Source of the DNA: Thermothelomyces thermophilus ATCC 42464
Taxonomy: Eukaryota > Ascomycota > Sordariomycetes > Sordariales > Chaetomiaceae
DNA length: 64,000 nucleotides
Reading direction: 5' to 3'
NCBI RefSeq assembly: GCF_000226095.1
Contig: NC_016475.1
Coordinates: 3,286,001 to 3,350,000, forward strand
In this document: piece by piece, positions 34,150 through 47,340 of the stretch
Position numbering within the stretch: position 1 is the stretch's first letter
Layout: each line of letters begins with the position of its first letter
The notes under the pieces: model-generated
Database searches by the model: none
What the model was told of the DNA's origin: nothing
What the model saw: the letters and a program-made list of their open reading frames with translations, nothing else
Program-made: the position numbers and the translations under genes

Positions 34150-37100
34150 TCTCCCTATTCCTATTCGAACGTGCTAAGCGCCTTAGTATTTTCTAGATTT
34201 TCTAATGGTTCCTAAGTTAGGGTGTTATATCCCTTCTATTTTACTAATATATTGTGTTAGTTTTCTTTCCCCCTTGTGTTCCTAGCTATAAGGATCGTTT
34301 CTACTTCATATTCTTCCTATAGTAGTCCTTCCTAGGAGAGTTCTAACATTAGGTCTAGTTAGAAATCTGACATATGTTATAAAGGTAGTAGGTTAGATGT
34401 AGCATGCTCGATAAGATTAATATAGAAGGTAGGGTAGAGGCCCTAGGGAACATTTAGAGTCACTATTAATAGTATCGGTACTATGATTACTTTGTACTTA
34501 GCGTTAACCTAATCGAGTTTACGGCTAAGGTAATTAGTTTTAATGTTATATAAGGATAGCTATATTTTATCCCTTACCTTAAATCTCTTAGCTAGGTATC
34601 GAGAACAATTAGCGTTTTCTTGCTAGCGTTACTATATATATATAATGGCAGCCTAGGTCTATTCTATACCTTCTCTTAGGTAGTATAAGAAGTTAGTAGC
34701 TCTTCCTTATAGGGTCAAGGTAGGAGCGTCTAACAGGTTGGCGAACTATATTAGGCTTATATTATAACTGTAGAGGAGGTAGCTTATACTTGTCTTAGTT
34801 ATTATCAAGTCATAGTTATTAATCGCAAGCTAATATATAGGTAGATATTCGGGCTAGTTATACTATATAAAGGAAACTATAGTCTATAGGATAGTCTATA
34901 CCTCCTAATTTATACGTTTTATACCTCTATCTATCTATAAATAATAAGCTATTAATAGTAGCTACTTGATCCCGACAGTCTTATAGAGAGTAATCTAAAA
35001 CTAGCTAAGCTAGTCCGAACCGTGATTAGTAATAATTTGTATCAGAAATCTGTAAAACCGCCACTATACGTCCTAAAACCGGAGTACATACGCCTCGGCT
35101 CCTATTAAGGATATAGCTTCAAGTTAGACGTACTTTAATAGCCGGTTAGTAATTACTATAAGGTACCGGGGAGAATTCTCATCTCGTGTAGGGAGATCGA
35201 CTATGAAATCGATAGAAATCTGTTTCTAGAAGTGGTCGGCGATAGGTAGGGGCTAGAGGAGTCCTTATTATAGTTAACACGAAACCTTAGCCCTCTAATA
35301 CGTATAATAGTTCCTTGTAAATCTCTTTACGTCTAGAGATATAAAGTCCTAGTAGTAGTTCTATTAGAGCATTTTAAATAACCTATTCCTCCCTAGGTAG
35401 CCTGACATAGGGGAGTTATAGATATATTAAAGAATGGTAGTAGTAAGTAGTTCCTATATAGGGAGCTAAAGTCTACCCCGGAACTAGAGAGTACCTTATA
35501 TATTAAAGGAGCAATCTATAATCTAGGTCTATACTATATTCGCTTCCTTTGGAAATTTTCAGGCCCTATCCTAGATAGCCTAGAGCTAGTATACGTAATG
35601 TTTATCCTTAATAACTCCCTTATCTTATAAGGCTACTAGCTATTTGTCTATAAAAATAGTGCTCCCCTTTGGTAGGTAGGATGCTTCAGATAACGTCGAG
35701 GAATCTGTCGTGTCTATCTAGATAGTAGGGAGAAGTTATACTATATGCTATATATCTTTAGAAAAGTCTTGTTCGTGATAGGACAGGGCGTTAGGGCAGG
35801 ACGCTTATAACCTAGGTTAGTAATAGAGCTTAAAGTTAAAGAGGGAAAGTATCTTGGCCTATTAAGCTTATTACTTACTAATTAAACGAGGCTAGGAAAA
35901 GTATTCGAGGTTTTTATAGTTAGTTAAGATCTAAAAGGGAGCTATAATACTATAGAGCTTAGCTAACTAGGCCTTTAGGTATAAGATAATCATAAGTAAC
36001 TCCTTATTATAAATTATATAGTTCTATTTGGCCAGGGTTAGTTTTGTAAAGTAATAGGCTATAAGGTATAGAACCCTGTCTTCTCCTTGCTAGGATAGAT
36101 ACCCTCCTAGCGCCGTCCCGGAGTAATCTACCTCGAGTACCGTCTCCTATTCGGGGTCCTATTACACGAGGACAGGTTCCGATATAAAGGCTATCTTAAG
36201 GGCGTCAAAGGCCTTCTGTTCCTTAGTCCCCTACTAGAACGGGGTATTCTTATAGGTTAACCACGTCAAGGGTTCTATCAGCCTAGAAAAGTTAGGGATA
36301 AAGTCTCGGTAGAAATTGGCAAATCCTAGGAAGCTTCGTACTCCCTAAACCTTCCGTGGTGCCTCCTACTTACAGATGGCGGCTAGCTTTTCAGGGTCTA
36401 GATAGACCTAGGCCCTTACTTCTATGATATAGCCAAGGTACTTAACTTCTTTTATAGTAAATATATACTTCTTAAGGTCTAGTATAAGTCTTACTTTCTA
36501 TAACCTTTAGAGTATATCCCTTACTTACCTTATATAATCTTTCCTATTACTCGAAGTATAAACTAAGATATTATTAAGGTATACTATTACAAAGTCTTTA
36601 AGCGTTAGACCAAGAGCGTTATTAATATATTATTAAAAGGTTATAGGTATACCTACAAGTCTAAAGGGATAGATAAGCCATTTAAAAAGGCCAAACCAGG
36701 TTTAGAATACTATTAAATGTTTATAGCCCTCTGTAATCTAGATATAATAGAAGGCCACCTAGACATCTAACTTTATAAACTACTTGGCTCTAGCTAGGGA
36801 GCAAAGCGTTTCCTTAATAAGTAAGAGGGGGTATCGGTCTTACCTTATAATCTTGTTTAGCGCTCGATAGTCAATATAGAACCTCTAACCTCTATCTGCT
36901 TTCTTTACTAAGAGGATAGGGGTAGTAGCTAAAGAGGAGCTAGCTTAGATCTATCCCTTATCTAGTAAGTTAACGACTTACTTTCGGACTTCTAATAAAT
37001 GATCCTATAGTATATTATAAAGAGGTCCCTAAGGGAGTTCGGGGATCTTTCCGTCTAGGCCTTCCTTTAATTTGATATAATGATTAGCTATGCTATAATA

Positions 37101-39003
37101 TAGAGGAAGTCTACTAGCTTTCTCCTTATTAAAGAGGTTAGTAAAGTCACGAAGTTTGTCTAGTAAGGTAACCTCTAACTCTATACTAGGCCCTAGTTAG
37201 GTACCCCTATTCCCTATGTTTTCTCCGTCAAATTGGCGTCTTAATTCTAGGATAGTTATTATTTCCTAGATACTAGTAACTAGGAAGGTGTCGGAAGTCT
37301 TCTTCTTCTATACCCTCCGAACTATGCCTACAAAGACCGTACCTATAATTTAGAAGATTCCTATCTGTCTTATCTATAAAGAGATCTTATAGACAAGTAA
37401 TCCTAGTTATATCCTAATTTTAAGAATACCTATATATATATCTAGTCTGACTTCCTAGTATTTTATCTATAGAAGACCTAGTATAACGTTATATATAAGT
37501 CCTAGAACTATATAAAATATAGTCTAACTCTCCTAACCATTAATATCCATCATAACGTAGGTTATCCGAGTAATCTTCCGGTCCTATTATAGCCTAGTCA
37601 TAGTCCTAAGGGTATATATAGTAGGTAAACTGATCTACTCGATTCCAAGCTTCTAGTACATTCTCTCGCTAATAACGCTATAGCTAGAATATCTACTATC
37701 TACTTGAGCGTTTATAAAGCCGGTAAAGTTAAGGAAGATTAGAATAAGAAAAGGAGGTCTATCTATTCTTTTGCTAATATCTATAAACTCGTCTTCTAGG
37801 TAGTCGTAGTCTTCTAGCCCCCTCACGAGACTTTGCTTAGGGGCTACTCTTTTCTCTGCTTATCGTCTTCTTTATTAGATAGGTCGTCGTCTTCCTTCTA
37901 ATCCTCAGCCTCTAAGGCATTAATGTCGGTTCTTAGCTAGTTCTACTATACTAGCCTTAAAGTAAAGGCAAAGTAATACTTAGTAATGAAGTAACCCTTT
38001 TACCTATACTAGATATATACTCTAGCTACCTGTCAGGCTATATATACTTCTAGATTAACCTATTTTGCCTATAGGGCGTTACCCCTACATTTTCCTGCCC
38101 TATCCTTATTAAGTCCCTTCCTCTATAGGTTAATATATAACAAGTTAATTCTAGTCATCGATATATCTTCTTCTGTATCCTTCTCTCTCTACGGTTCGGG
38201 TACTGCCTACTGCCCCTATATCTGCTAATACTTGTCACTAAGCCAAAGAGCCTCGAGATCTATAGTAATCTTATAGTATTTCTCGACCGCCATTACGTAA
38301 TTATCCTAGGGAATCCCTTATCCGACCGCTATATATTTAAGTTTCAGAGAGAGGTATTATTATAGTTTGATTAGGTATAGCTTGTCGCTCCAAAGGAGAC
38401 CGCCTGCCTTCGATAGCTTAGCCTTAAACCGAATAATAAGGGCAGCAAACGGTTCGTCGTCTCTCTATCAAAGGAATTCTAGTTCTAATAGGGCTACTAT
38501 CTTCTTATAGGGGTTAGAGAAAATACTCTCGAGATATTAGAGGAACTTGGTTAGGTTGTACCTAACTTTTAGGCCTATAGATTTATAATAGGCCGTAACC
38601 CGAGTCTATACCTAGCGCGTAAGGTTTCCCTAGATAAAGACCCATTAGTTATAATTAGAGCTAATAAAATCTCTGTTAGCTACAAGGACGTGTTCCATCG
38701 TACTCTTCTATACTATAAAGAGTTCCTTTTTACCGTTAAAAGGTTGACCGGTTAGGAGATGCTTCTGCTATAGCTACTAAGCTTTAAGGGGCATCTTAGC
38801 TAACTTAGGGGTTAGGATAGATTAGGTTTAGAATGCTCGGAGAGTGTCAATCGTCGCGTTCTACTGTTCTACTACTACTTAAAGGGAGTAGACAAGCTCC
38901 TGTAATTCCGCTAAGCCTAAGGGCCTATATGCCATCAAATCTATCATAACTACGTTATTAATAACTCCCTTAGAAAGTTGCTACCGGTAGAAGGTAGTCG
39001 AAA
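34150..39003 (-). pseudogene. G3 gag-pol with chromodomain, RIP-inactivated
   Basis: Minus-strand order: gag about 39000-37900; protease near 37700-37640 (VDSRYSSYSVIS); RT about 37000-36200 with DFVIVYLNNILVYTSS at about 36600, both active-site Asp of the family YLDD now Asn; RNase H about 36200-35800; integrase about 35300-34350; chromodomain about 34320-34165 (NTIY...RRDIT with neighbouring EYEVE-like residues, better preserved in G4). Stops throughout. Confidence 0.78.
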
Positions 39004-39327
39004 TATAATGTACTAGCCTTATAGTAACTATAGATAAGCGTATAATATTCCATTTGACTACCTTAGAGAGGAAAAAGAGAAAGAATATAAGAGTTATATA
39101 GAGAGGCACCTTTTAAGTGTATACGTTATAACCTAGGTAGGGCCTGATTAGGCTCTGGGTCGGGCCCTAACCGGGCCTTGGCCGTGTGTCCACCGGACGA
39201 GTTACGAACGAGTAACAAACGCTCTACGGACCCGTAGGGCGTGGGTGAGTGGGGCAGGGTAGGTTCGTTCCGTGCCTGGGTAAAGCCCGGGCATTGTCTA
39301 GCCTAGGTGCAGCCTGGGCTTATAATA
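39004..39327 (-). repeat. G3 5' LTR
   Basis: Pairs with 32107-32430; followed on the right by accta, the target-site duplication, after which G4 resumes. Inverted with respect to the G4 LTR at 31144-31472. Confidence 0.9.
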
Positions 39328-39332
39328 ACCTA

Positions 39333-42300
39333 ATTAAATTATAATAATACCTCTCTCTAAAACTTAAATATATAATGGTTAGACAAGGAATTCCTTAGGA
39401 TAACTATATAATGGTAGTTAAGAAATATTATAAGATTACTATAGATCTTAAGGCTCTTTGGCTTAGTAATAAGTATTAGTAGATATAAGGGTAGTAGGTA
39501 GTACCTAAACTATAGAGAGAGAAGGATATGGATAGAGATATACTAATAATTGGAATTAACTCGTTATATACTAACCTATGGAGGAAGGGACCTAATAAGG
39601 ATAGGGTAGGAAAACGTAGGGGTAATACCCTATAGGTAAAATAGGTTAGTCTAGAAGTATATATAGCCTAATAGGTAGCTAGAGTATATATCTAGTATAG
39701 GTAAAAGGGTTACTTTATTACTAAATATAACTTTACCCTTGCTTTAAGGCTAGTATAGTAGAACTAGTCGAGAACTAATATTAATGCCTTAGAGGCTGAG
39801 GATTAAAAGGAAGACGATGACCTATCTAACAAAGAAGATAGGGAGTAGGGAAAAGAGTAGCCTCCGAGCAAAGTCTCGTAAGGGGGCTAGAAAACTATAA
39901 CTATCTAGAAGACAAGTTTATAGAGATTAATAAAAGAATAGATAGACCTCCTTTTCTTATTCTAATCTTCCTTAACTCTATCGGCTTTATAAACGCTTAA
40001 GTAGATAGTAGATATTCTAGCTATAGTACTATTAGCAAGAGAATATACTAGAAGCTTAGAATTAAGTAGATTAGTTTACCTACTATATATACCCTTGGGA
40101 CTATGACTAGGCTATAACTAGACTAGAAGATTACTTAGATAGCCTATATCATAATAGATATTAATGGCTAGGAGAGCTAGGCTATATTCTATATAGTCTT
40201 AGGACTTATATATAATATTATATTAAGCCTCCTATAGATAAAATACTAAGAAGTTATACTAGATATATATATAGGCGTTCTTACAATTAGAATATAACTA
40301 GGACTACTTATCTATAAGATCTCTTTACGGCCTGGATAAATAGGAATCTCCTAAATAATAGGTATAGTCTTTACTAGTATAATATAGAGGGTATAGAAAA
40401 AGAAGACTTCCGATACCTTCCTAGTTACTAGTATCTGGGAGATAATAACTATCTTAGAATTAAGACACTAATTTAATAGAGACAGCATAAGAAAAGGGGG
40501 CACCCGACCCGAGCCTGGTATAGAGTTAGAGGTTACCTTACTAGACGAACTTCGCGACTTTGCCAACCTCTTTGACAAGGGGAAAGTTAGCAGACTCCCC
40601 CTATATCGTAGTATAGCTAACTATTACATCAAATTAAAGGAAGGCCTAGACAGAAAGATTCCCGAACTCCCTTAGGGGCCTCTCTATAATATACTATAAG
40701 ATTATTTATTAGAAGTCCGAAAGTAAGTCGTTAACTTACTAGATAAGAGATAGATCTAAGCTAGCTTCTCTTCGGCCGCTACCTTTATCCTCTTAGTAAA
40801 GAAAGTAGATAGAGGATAGAGGTTTTATATTGACTATCGGGCGTTAAATAAGATTATAAAGTAAGATCGATACCCTCTTTTACTTATTAAGGAGATATTT
40901 TACTCCCTAGCCGGAGCTAAGTGGTTTATAAAGCTTAATATCTAGGTAGCCTTCTACTATATCTAGATTATAAAGGGCTATAAGTATTTAATAGTATTCT
41001 AGACTTGGTTTAGCCTCTTCGAGTGGCTTATTTACCTTTTTAGACCTATAGGTATACCTATAACTTTCTAATAATATATTAATAATACTCTTAGCCTAAT
41101 ACTTAAAGACTTTATAATAATATACCTTAATAATATCTTAATCTATATATTGGGTAGTAAGAAAGATTATATAAGGTAGGTAAGGGATATACTCTAAAGG
41201 TTATAGAAAGTAGGACTTATACTAGATCTTAAGAAGTATACATTTATTATAAAAGAAGTCAAATATCTTAGCTATATTATAAAGGTAAGGGCTTAGGTTT
41301 ACCTAGACCCCAAAAAGCTAGCCGTTATCTATAAGTAGGAGGTACTATATAAGGTTCAGGGAGTATAGAGTTTCCTAGGGTTCGTAAACTTCTACCGAGA
41401 CTTTATCCCTAACTTCTCCGAGTTAATTATACCCTTGATACGGTTAACTCGTAAGAACACCCTATTTCGGTAGGGGATTAAGGAATAAGAGGCCTTTAAA
41501 GCTCTTAAGATAGCTTTTATATCGGAATCTGTCCTAGTATAATAGGATCCTAAACAGGAGATAGTACTTGAGGCAGACTACTCTAGGATAGTGTTAGGAG
41601 GGTGTTTATCCTAATAGGGAGAAGATAGGGTCTTATATCTTGTAGCCTACTATTCTATAAAACTATCCCTGGCCGAATAGAACTATACGATCTATAATAA
41701 GGAACTACTTACGATTATCTCGTATCTAAAAGCCTAGTTAGCTAAGCTTTATAGTATTGCTACCCCCTTTTAGATCCTAACCGACTATAAAAACCTTAAA
41801 TACTTCTCTTAGCCTTGTTTAATTAGTAAATAGTAAGCTTAATAGGCTAAAATACTCTCCCTCTTTAACTTTAAACTTCGTTACTAACTAGGATTATAAG
41901 CTTCCTACCCTAATACCTTATCCTATTATAAATAGGATCACCCTAAGGATATATAGTATATAGTATAATTCCTCCCTACTATTCGGATAAATACAACTAG
42001 TACCTTATTATTACCTAAAATATACTACCTGCCGAAGGGAAGGTACTATTTTCGCGGATGTATAGCTTATAGCCTTATAGGACGAGAAAGTTATTAAGGA
42101 CGAACATTATATATACCGGCTCTAGGCTGTCTAAGACAGGGCCCGAAAATTTCCAAAGGAGGCAAATATAGTATAAACCTAGATTATAGATTGCTCCCTT
42201 AATACGTAGGGTGCCCTTTAGTTCTAGGGTAGACTTTAGCTTCCTACGTAAGAGCTACTTATAATTACTATCCTTTAACGTATCTATAACTCCCTTATAT

Positions 42301-43056
42301 TAGGCTACCTAGGGAGGAATAGGTTATTTAAAATGCTTTAATAGGACTACTATTAGGACTTTATATTCCCGGACACGAAGAGATTTACAAGGAACTATTA
42401 TATATATCGAAGGGCTAAGGTTTTACGTTAACTGTAATAAGGACTTCTCTAGCCCTTACCTATCGCTAACTACTTCTAGAAACAGATTTTTATCGATTTT
42501 ATAGTCGATCTCCCTATATAAGACGAGAATTTACCCTAGTACCTTATAGTAATTACCGACCGGCTGTTAAAGTATATCTAGCTCGAAGCTATGTCCTTGA
42601 TAGGAGCCGAGGTGTATGTGCTCCGGTTCCGGGACGTATAGTAGCGGTTTTACGGATTTCTGATATAAATTATTACTAATTGCGGTTCAGACTAGCTTAG
42701 CTAGTTTTAGACCACTCTCTATAAAACTATTAGAATCAAGTAGCTACTATTAATAGCCTATTATCTATAGATAGATAAAGGTATAAAACGTATAAATTAG
42801 GAGGTATAGACTATTCTATAGACTATAGTTTCCTTTACCTAGTATGATCAGCCTAAATATCTACCTATATATTAGCTTGTGATTAATAACTATAACTTAA
42901 TAGTAACTAGGATAAGTATAAGCTACCTTCTCTATAGTTATAATATAAGCCTAATATAGTTCACTAACCTACTAGATACTCTTACCTTAATGCTATAAAG
43001 AAAAGCTATTAATTTCTTATATTACCTAAGAGAAGGTACTAAATAGACCTAGGCCG
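39333..43056 (+). pseudogene. G4 gag (rest), protease, RT, RNase H, integrase start
   Basis: Continuation of the gene interrupted at 32106. Protease near 39995-40060 (VDSRYSSYSTISKRIY). RT about 40780-41300, with FIIIYLNNILIYIL at about 41110-41150 (YLDD changed to YLNN), then connection [16 protein letters not shown]. RNase H about 41560-41900 (VLEADYSRIVLGG, NYTIYNKELL). Integrase from about 42060 until LINE2 at 43057-43069. Dense TAG/TAA stops. In this family RT copies the RNA and integrase inserts the product; this copy is dead. Confidence 0.78.
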
Positions 43057-43069
43057 CTATTATATATAT

Positions 43070-46000
43070 TATTATTATTATTATTATTATTATTAGTTCT
43101 ATACTATTATACTAATAAGTATACCAGAGCCTCTCTAGTTATATACAAAGGAAACTATACCTAATAGGCTAGATAAAAACCTCTATCCCTCCTCTAATGC
43201 CTGATCCAGAATACTCATATACTATAAAGAAAAGGAAAAGTGGCTAGAATGGCCCTAAAGAGGCCTTCCTTCCCGGTCTAGCCTCCTTACAAGGCGGTAT
43301 TCCAGGAGCCTCCCTAGGTCCATTAGCCACTATAGAACCCTCCTTGCCAAACGATAGTTACGGGCCCCTATACCTCGCAAAACGAGGTCTAGGTCCCTTT
43401 GCGACCGTATTTCCCAGGATTCCCATGTTCGGCTTCTTAGTAGGTTCGGGCACTATATGACTAGGTGCTCTATAGTTTCCCTCCCCTGGCCATAGGCACA
43501 GTAGGGGGTACTGACCCCCGGGACTTGAACCCTAAAAAGGAAGTCACGGAGGCCGATAGCCCCTGTGCGGGCCTGTACTAGCAGGGAGCTCTGGGCCTTC
43601 GTTAGGCCCTAGTGCCTTTGTAGGCCTTCCCCTGTAAAAACTAGGCGTCTTGTCCGATATACGCTATATCCTCCTACCGGCTTGGTCGGCCCTCTAACGG
43701 TTGCTCTAGCTGGCCAATACGGCCAGTTCTATAGCCCGTAGCCTTCTTTATAGGGTCTGTAGGGGGGGTCGACCCCCTTTACAGCCCTCCTAAACCCATT
43801 GCCGGACCGTTGACCTTGCTGCCTCTAGGGCTATAGGCTTCGGCTCTCGGCCCCTTACCCTGGCCCTCCTCTTCCGGAACCTCTGGCTTAGCCTATTATA
43901 GGCCTGTTAGATAAGAGCCCTCACAGGGACCTAGGAGGCCCCCGGACCTGCCCCGGTCTATAAGAGCGGTTGGTTAAGTTTGGCTTCGAAGTCGGCTAGC
44001 CTCTTGTTAAGATAGAGGTCGAGGGGCGGTACCTAGGCTTCTGTTTCGAGGTACCGGATAGGGGTAGCCTTATAGGCCCCGGTGACCACTTGAAGGGCCC
44101 TGTATTAGGCCTTCGATAGTTCCCTAGCAGGGCCTTCCGGCTTACCCCCTGGCTTGGTAGGCTTGTGGAAGTTCGAGGCCCTATAGGCTAGGGCGCTACG
44201 GATACACTTGGTATAGACCTCGTAGGCCCATAGGAGGCTAGGGCCCTAGGTCTTCGTAGCGAGCCTAGTTAGGGCAAACTCCTAGGTTTCTAGCTTCTTG
44301 GTTACCTTTGTATAGTAGGGGCCCTACTATAGCCTCTAGTCTAGCCAGACCCTAAGGAATCTGGCCGACTTCGAAGGGGCTATAGTAGTAGTACCCCCTC
44401 CAGGCTATAGGAGCTCTAGCGGTCACGACCACTGTTTCCGGCCCCTGTTAAAGTAGATGAGCTCGTACTTTTCCGGGGCAAAAGCCATACCCCGGGTCCT
44501 CGCCCACTAGAGGCAGGCCTTCCAGGCCCTCTATAGCTGACTATTATAGGTCTCCTTGGCCCTCCCAAAGGCTAGGAGGTTAGTGTCGTCGGCAAAGCCT
44601 ATTAAGCTGACTGTAGGGCTAGCCTGGCAAATGGCCTAGTAAAGGGAGGCTATATAGAGGATAAATAGTATAGGGGAGAGAGGTAACCCCTGTAGGACCC
44701 TGGCCTTCTAGTGTAGTTACTCTAGTAGTTAGAAGGTCCGGGGTCTATACTAGTAGGCCTCCTTAGCTCTCTCCTAGGCTTCGACTTTCTTCAGGTAACC
44801 CCTGTACCAGGCTATATAGGGGCCCCTACAGGCCGTATACCTATAAGGGAGTTAGTTAGAGTAGGTAGGGCACTAGGCCTCCCTAGTCTTCCCCCCTTCC
44901 CTGTAGGCCTTTGCGCCGCAACGGCTATAATAGGCCGGCCGCTGGTAGTACCACTAGGTATAGCCAAAGCTCTAGCACCTATAGCACTGCCTTAGCTCTA
45001 GAGCATCCTAGTAGGGCTCGTAGTCTAGCACCTGGGCATCCTAGACCACGCCCTCGTTATAGGCCTTCCGGGCCTCTTCGAGGTCCCGTAAGCCTAGGAG
45101 TACCGTGGCCCATTTCCTCTACGGGCTCTTTGGCAGCCGGAACTTGACCGTTTCGATCGAGTGTAGGCCTACAGCCCCCTTGAAGTCTTGTTCGCTGACC
45201 CCCTATAGCTCTTCCTTCCGGACTCCTTTAGCTAGGACTATATAGGCCCTGCCGACCTCCCTAGCCTCCTCTCCGAAGGCTATAGCTACCTATTGCTTAT
45301 TAGCCGAATACCAATCCTTGGTGGCCTTATCCTTAAAGACCACTACTATATCCCTGCTTAGGAGCTTCCTGGCCGCTACGGCTCCCTGGCGGCTAGAAGC
45401 CCTGTTAACTGCTTAGACTATCTCGGCCGGGGTTCGGGCTTTAAGGTCTTCCTATAGGCCTGCGTTCCGTATCGTGACCTCCTATAAGGCCCGTAACGGC
45501 ACTACCTTGGCCGACGGTAGGCCCCCCTAGGGGCTTGTTGCCCCCTGTTACAAGCTTGCGGCTACCTATGCCTAGGTAGGGCAGGGGGTAGCCTTAAGGG
45601 CTTCTTTAAGCCCCTTTTTAACTTCCTTGGCTACAAGTTCCTATAGGTTTAGGACCAGGCCTATAACGGTAGTTATAAGGCCTTATAAGAGCCTATTAGT
45701 AAGGTCCTATACCCTGCCCTATTTAGGGCTTAGTATAAGGTCGACTAGTTACACGATAAGACCCCTTAGTTCCTTAATATCTAGGGTAATGTAGGCCTAT
45801 AATAGGCCCCCCTTTGATTGGTTCGAAGCTATAGGCCTCTCTACTTAGTGGCTTGGCGGTAGGCTTTAAATTGACGTTGCGTTCAGGGGCGCTAGGTGGT
45901 CTATACGGTGAAAATTTTTGACGGGCATGCGAGGTGCGGTCGGATTACGGTCAGGTCCGGTTTCTACGCCTACGATGCCTGTTGCACACCCGCAACGGCT

Positions 46001-46131
46001 CGCGCGCGGTTGAAAGTGGTACCGTTAGATAGCGTTTTTCGAGAGCTTTCTAGCGATGGTAGTTTCGTGTGTTTTGGTAAGGTATTCGCAAAGATGTAAA
46101 GAAGAGTGATAGGTATAGGTAGGGTTCTGTA
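43070..46131 (-). mobile_element. LINE2: Tad-like LINE with a 2.1 kb internal deletion
   Basis: Minus-strand copy of the LINE1 family with exact 13-bp duplication ctattatatatat (43057-43069 and 46132-46144). The 3' tail appears on the plus strand as ATT repeats (43070-43095). The 5' end near 46098 matches 11175 of LINE1, so the 5' end is present. At about 44704-44710 the sequence jumps from LINE1-equivalent 12570 to 16051, removing the end of ORF1, the endonuclease and most of RT; the remaining part encodes the RT end (PLSPILFILYIASLY, FADDTNLLAFG) and the C-terminal Cys/His region. It is GC-richer and less mutated than LINE1. Confidence 0.87.
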
Positions 46132-46144
46132 CTATTATATATAT

Positions 46145-46680
46145 ATAGTGCTAGTAAGAAAATACTAATTGTTCTTAATACCTAGCTAAGAGATTTAAAG
46201 TAAGAGATAAAGTATAGCTATCCTTATATAATATTAAGACTAACTACCTTAGTTATAAACTTAACTAGGTTAATACCAAGTATAAAGTAATTATAGTACT
46301 AATACTACTAATAGTAACTTTAAATGTTCCCTATAGCCTCTACCTTACCTTCTATATTGACCTTATTAAGCGTGCTACGTCCGACCTACTACCTTTATAA
46401 CATATATTAGATTTCTAACTAGACCTAGTATTAGAACTCTCCTAGGAGGGACTACCGTAGGAGGAATATAAAGTAGAAGCGATTCTTATAGCCAGGAACG
46501 CAAGGGGAAGAGGAAATCGACGTAATATACTAGTAAAATAGAAGGGATATAATACCTCGACTTAGGAACCGTTAGAAAATCTAGAAAATACTAAGGCACT
46601 TAATACATTTAAGTAGGAGTAGGGAGATATATATTACTATAATAGACTAGTTATAAATAGAAAGTAAGGGAGAGTATAAA
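46145..46680 (+). pseudogene. G4 integrase end and chromodomain
   Basis: Resumes the G4 gene to the right of LINE2. The chromodomain at about 46455-46640 is the clearest of this family: EYKVEAILIARNARGRGNRR, then NILVK-KGYNTST-EPLENLENT, with TAG at the two positions where chromodomains carry Trp. It corresponds to 34165-34320 in G3. Confidence 0.78.
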
Positions 46681-46849
46681 AGCAAATGATGTAAATTTTT
46701 CGTATAGGTAGGCGAACCTAGGGCGAACGAGCGGTAGGTACGTTATAGTCGTATTATGGATATATTATAACTATATTATGGATATACCTATAGAGATAGT
46801 CTAATTATAAAAATAAAAACAAATATATTAACTAGCGTATAATACGCTT

Positions 46850-47340
46850 ACTCTATAACCTCCTCCTCCTTATCCTCCCCCTCTAAAATAATAGTTATAG
46901 TGATAAGGGTAAGGTCGTTATGGTCGTAGACTAGGCGTATCGTATACTTAGTAGGTAAGGAAGAGCGGTAGGTACGGGAACGGCCGAAGTCGATCGGCAT
47001 AGGTATAGGGCATATAGAGGCGCTTAAGTAGGTATAAGAGGCAGGCAACAGGGTGCCTAGGATATAAGCAATAAAGGTAGTATTAGTATTAACTAAAGTT
47101 AATATATTCTCGTTTATATATTATATCTAATGTAATATACTATCGTTCTATACTATAGTATAGTATATAAGCTGCTTAGTAGCTTATAGGGTAAGGTTAG
47201 GGCTAGTAGTAGGCTAGATAATATTACTATAGTAGGTAGGGGTATTAGGGGTAGTAGTAATAGTAACTAGGGTAAAGTCATTACTAGAATGACGAGAACT
47301 TATAGCCTAGGTAAGGGTAAAGGTAGCCTATCTAAGTAAG
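46850..47340 (-). pseudogene. G4 antisense accessory ORF, cut by G5
   Basis: Minus-strand counterpart of the G3 frame at 33480-33941, antisense to G4 gag-pol. The last 66 codons (47048-46848) are open: SICPIPMPIDFGRSRTYRSS, then an acidic end GEDKEEEVIE, as in G3. Its upstream part is lost at 47340, where the G5 LTR starts. Confidence 0.62.

Larger units (their letters stand above)
32107..39327 (-). mobile_element. G3: complete Ty3/Gypsy chromovirus inserted in G4 (7.22 kb)
   Basis: Minus-strand element with two 324-bp LTRs (32107-32430 and 39004-39327) and the exact duplication accta on both sides. The polypurine tract aggggggggta (minus strand, at 32431-32440) abuts the 3' LTR. Internal order on the minus strand: gag, protease, RT, RNase H, integrase, chromodomain, then an antisense frame reading on the plus strand. 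The LTRs are GC-rich and less mutated than the interior. Confidence 0.92.
31144..47340 (+). mobile_element. G4: Ty3/Gypsy chromovirus split by G3, LINE2 and G5
   Basis: Plus-strand element of a second family. Pieces: LTR 31144-31472, gag 31473-32106, gag-pol 39333-43069, integrase end and chromodomain from 46145, antisense accessory frame to 47340. The inserts are G3 (duplication accta at 32102-32106 and 39328-39332), LINE2 (13-bp duplication) and G5. G4 and G3 belong to the same family and lie head to head. The 3' LTR of G4 must be beyond the window. Left flank pentamer gtagt (31139-31143). Confidence 0.85.
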
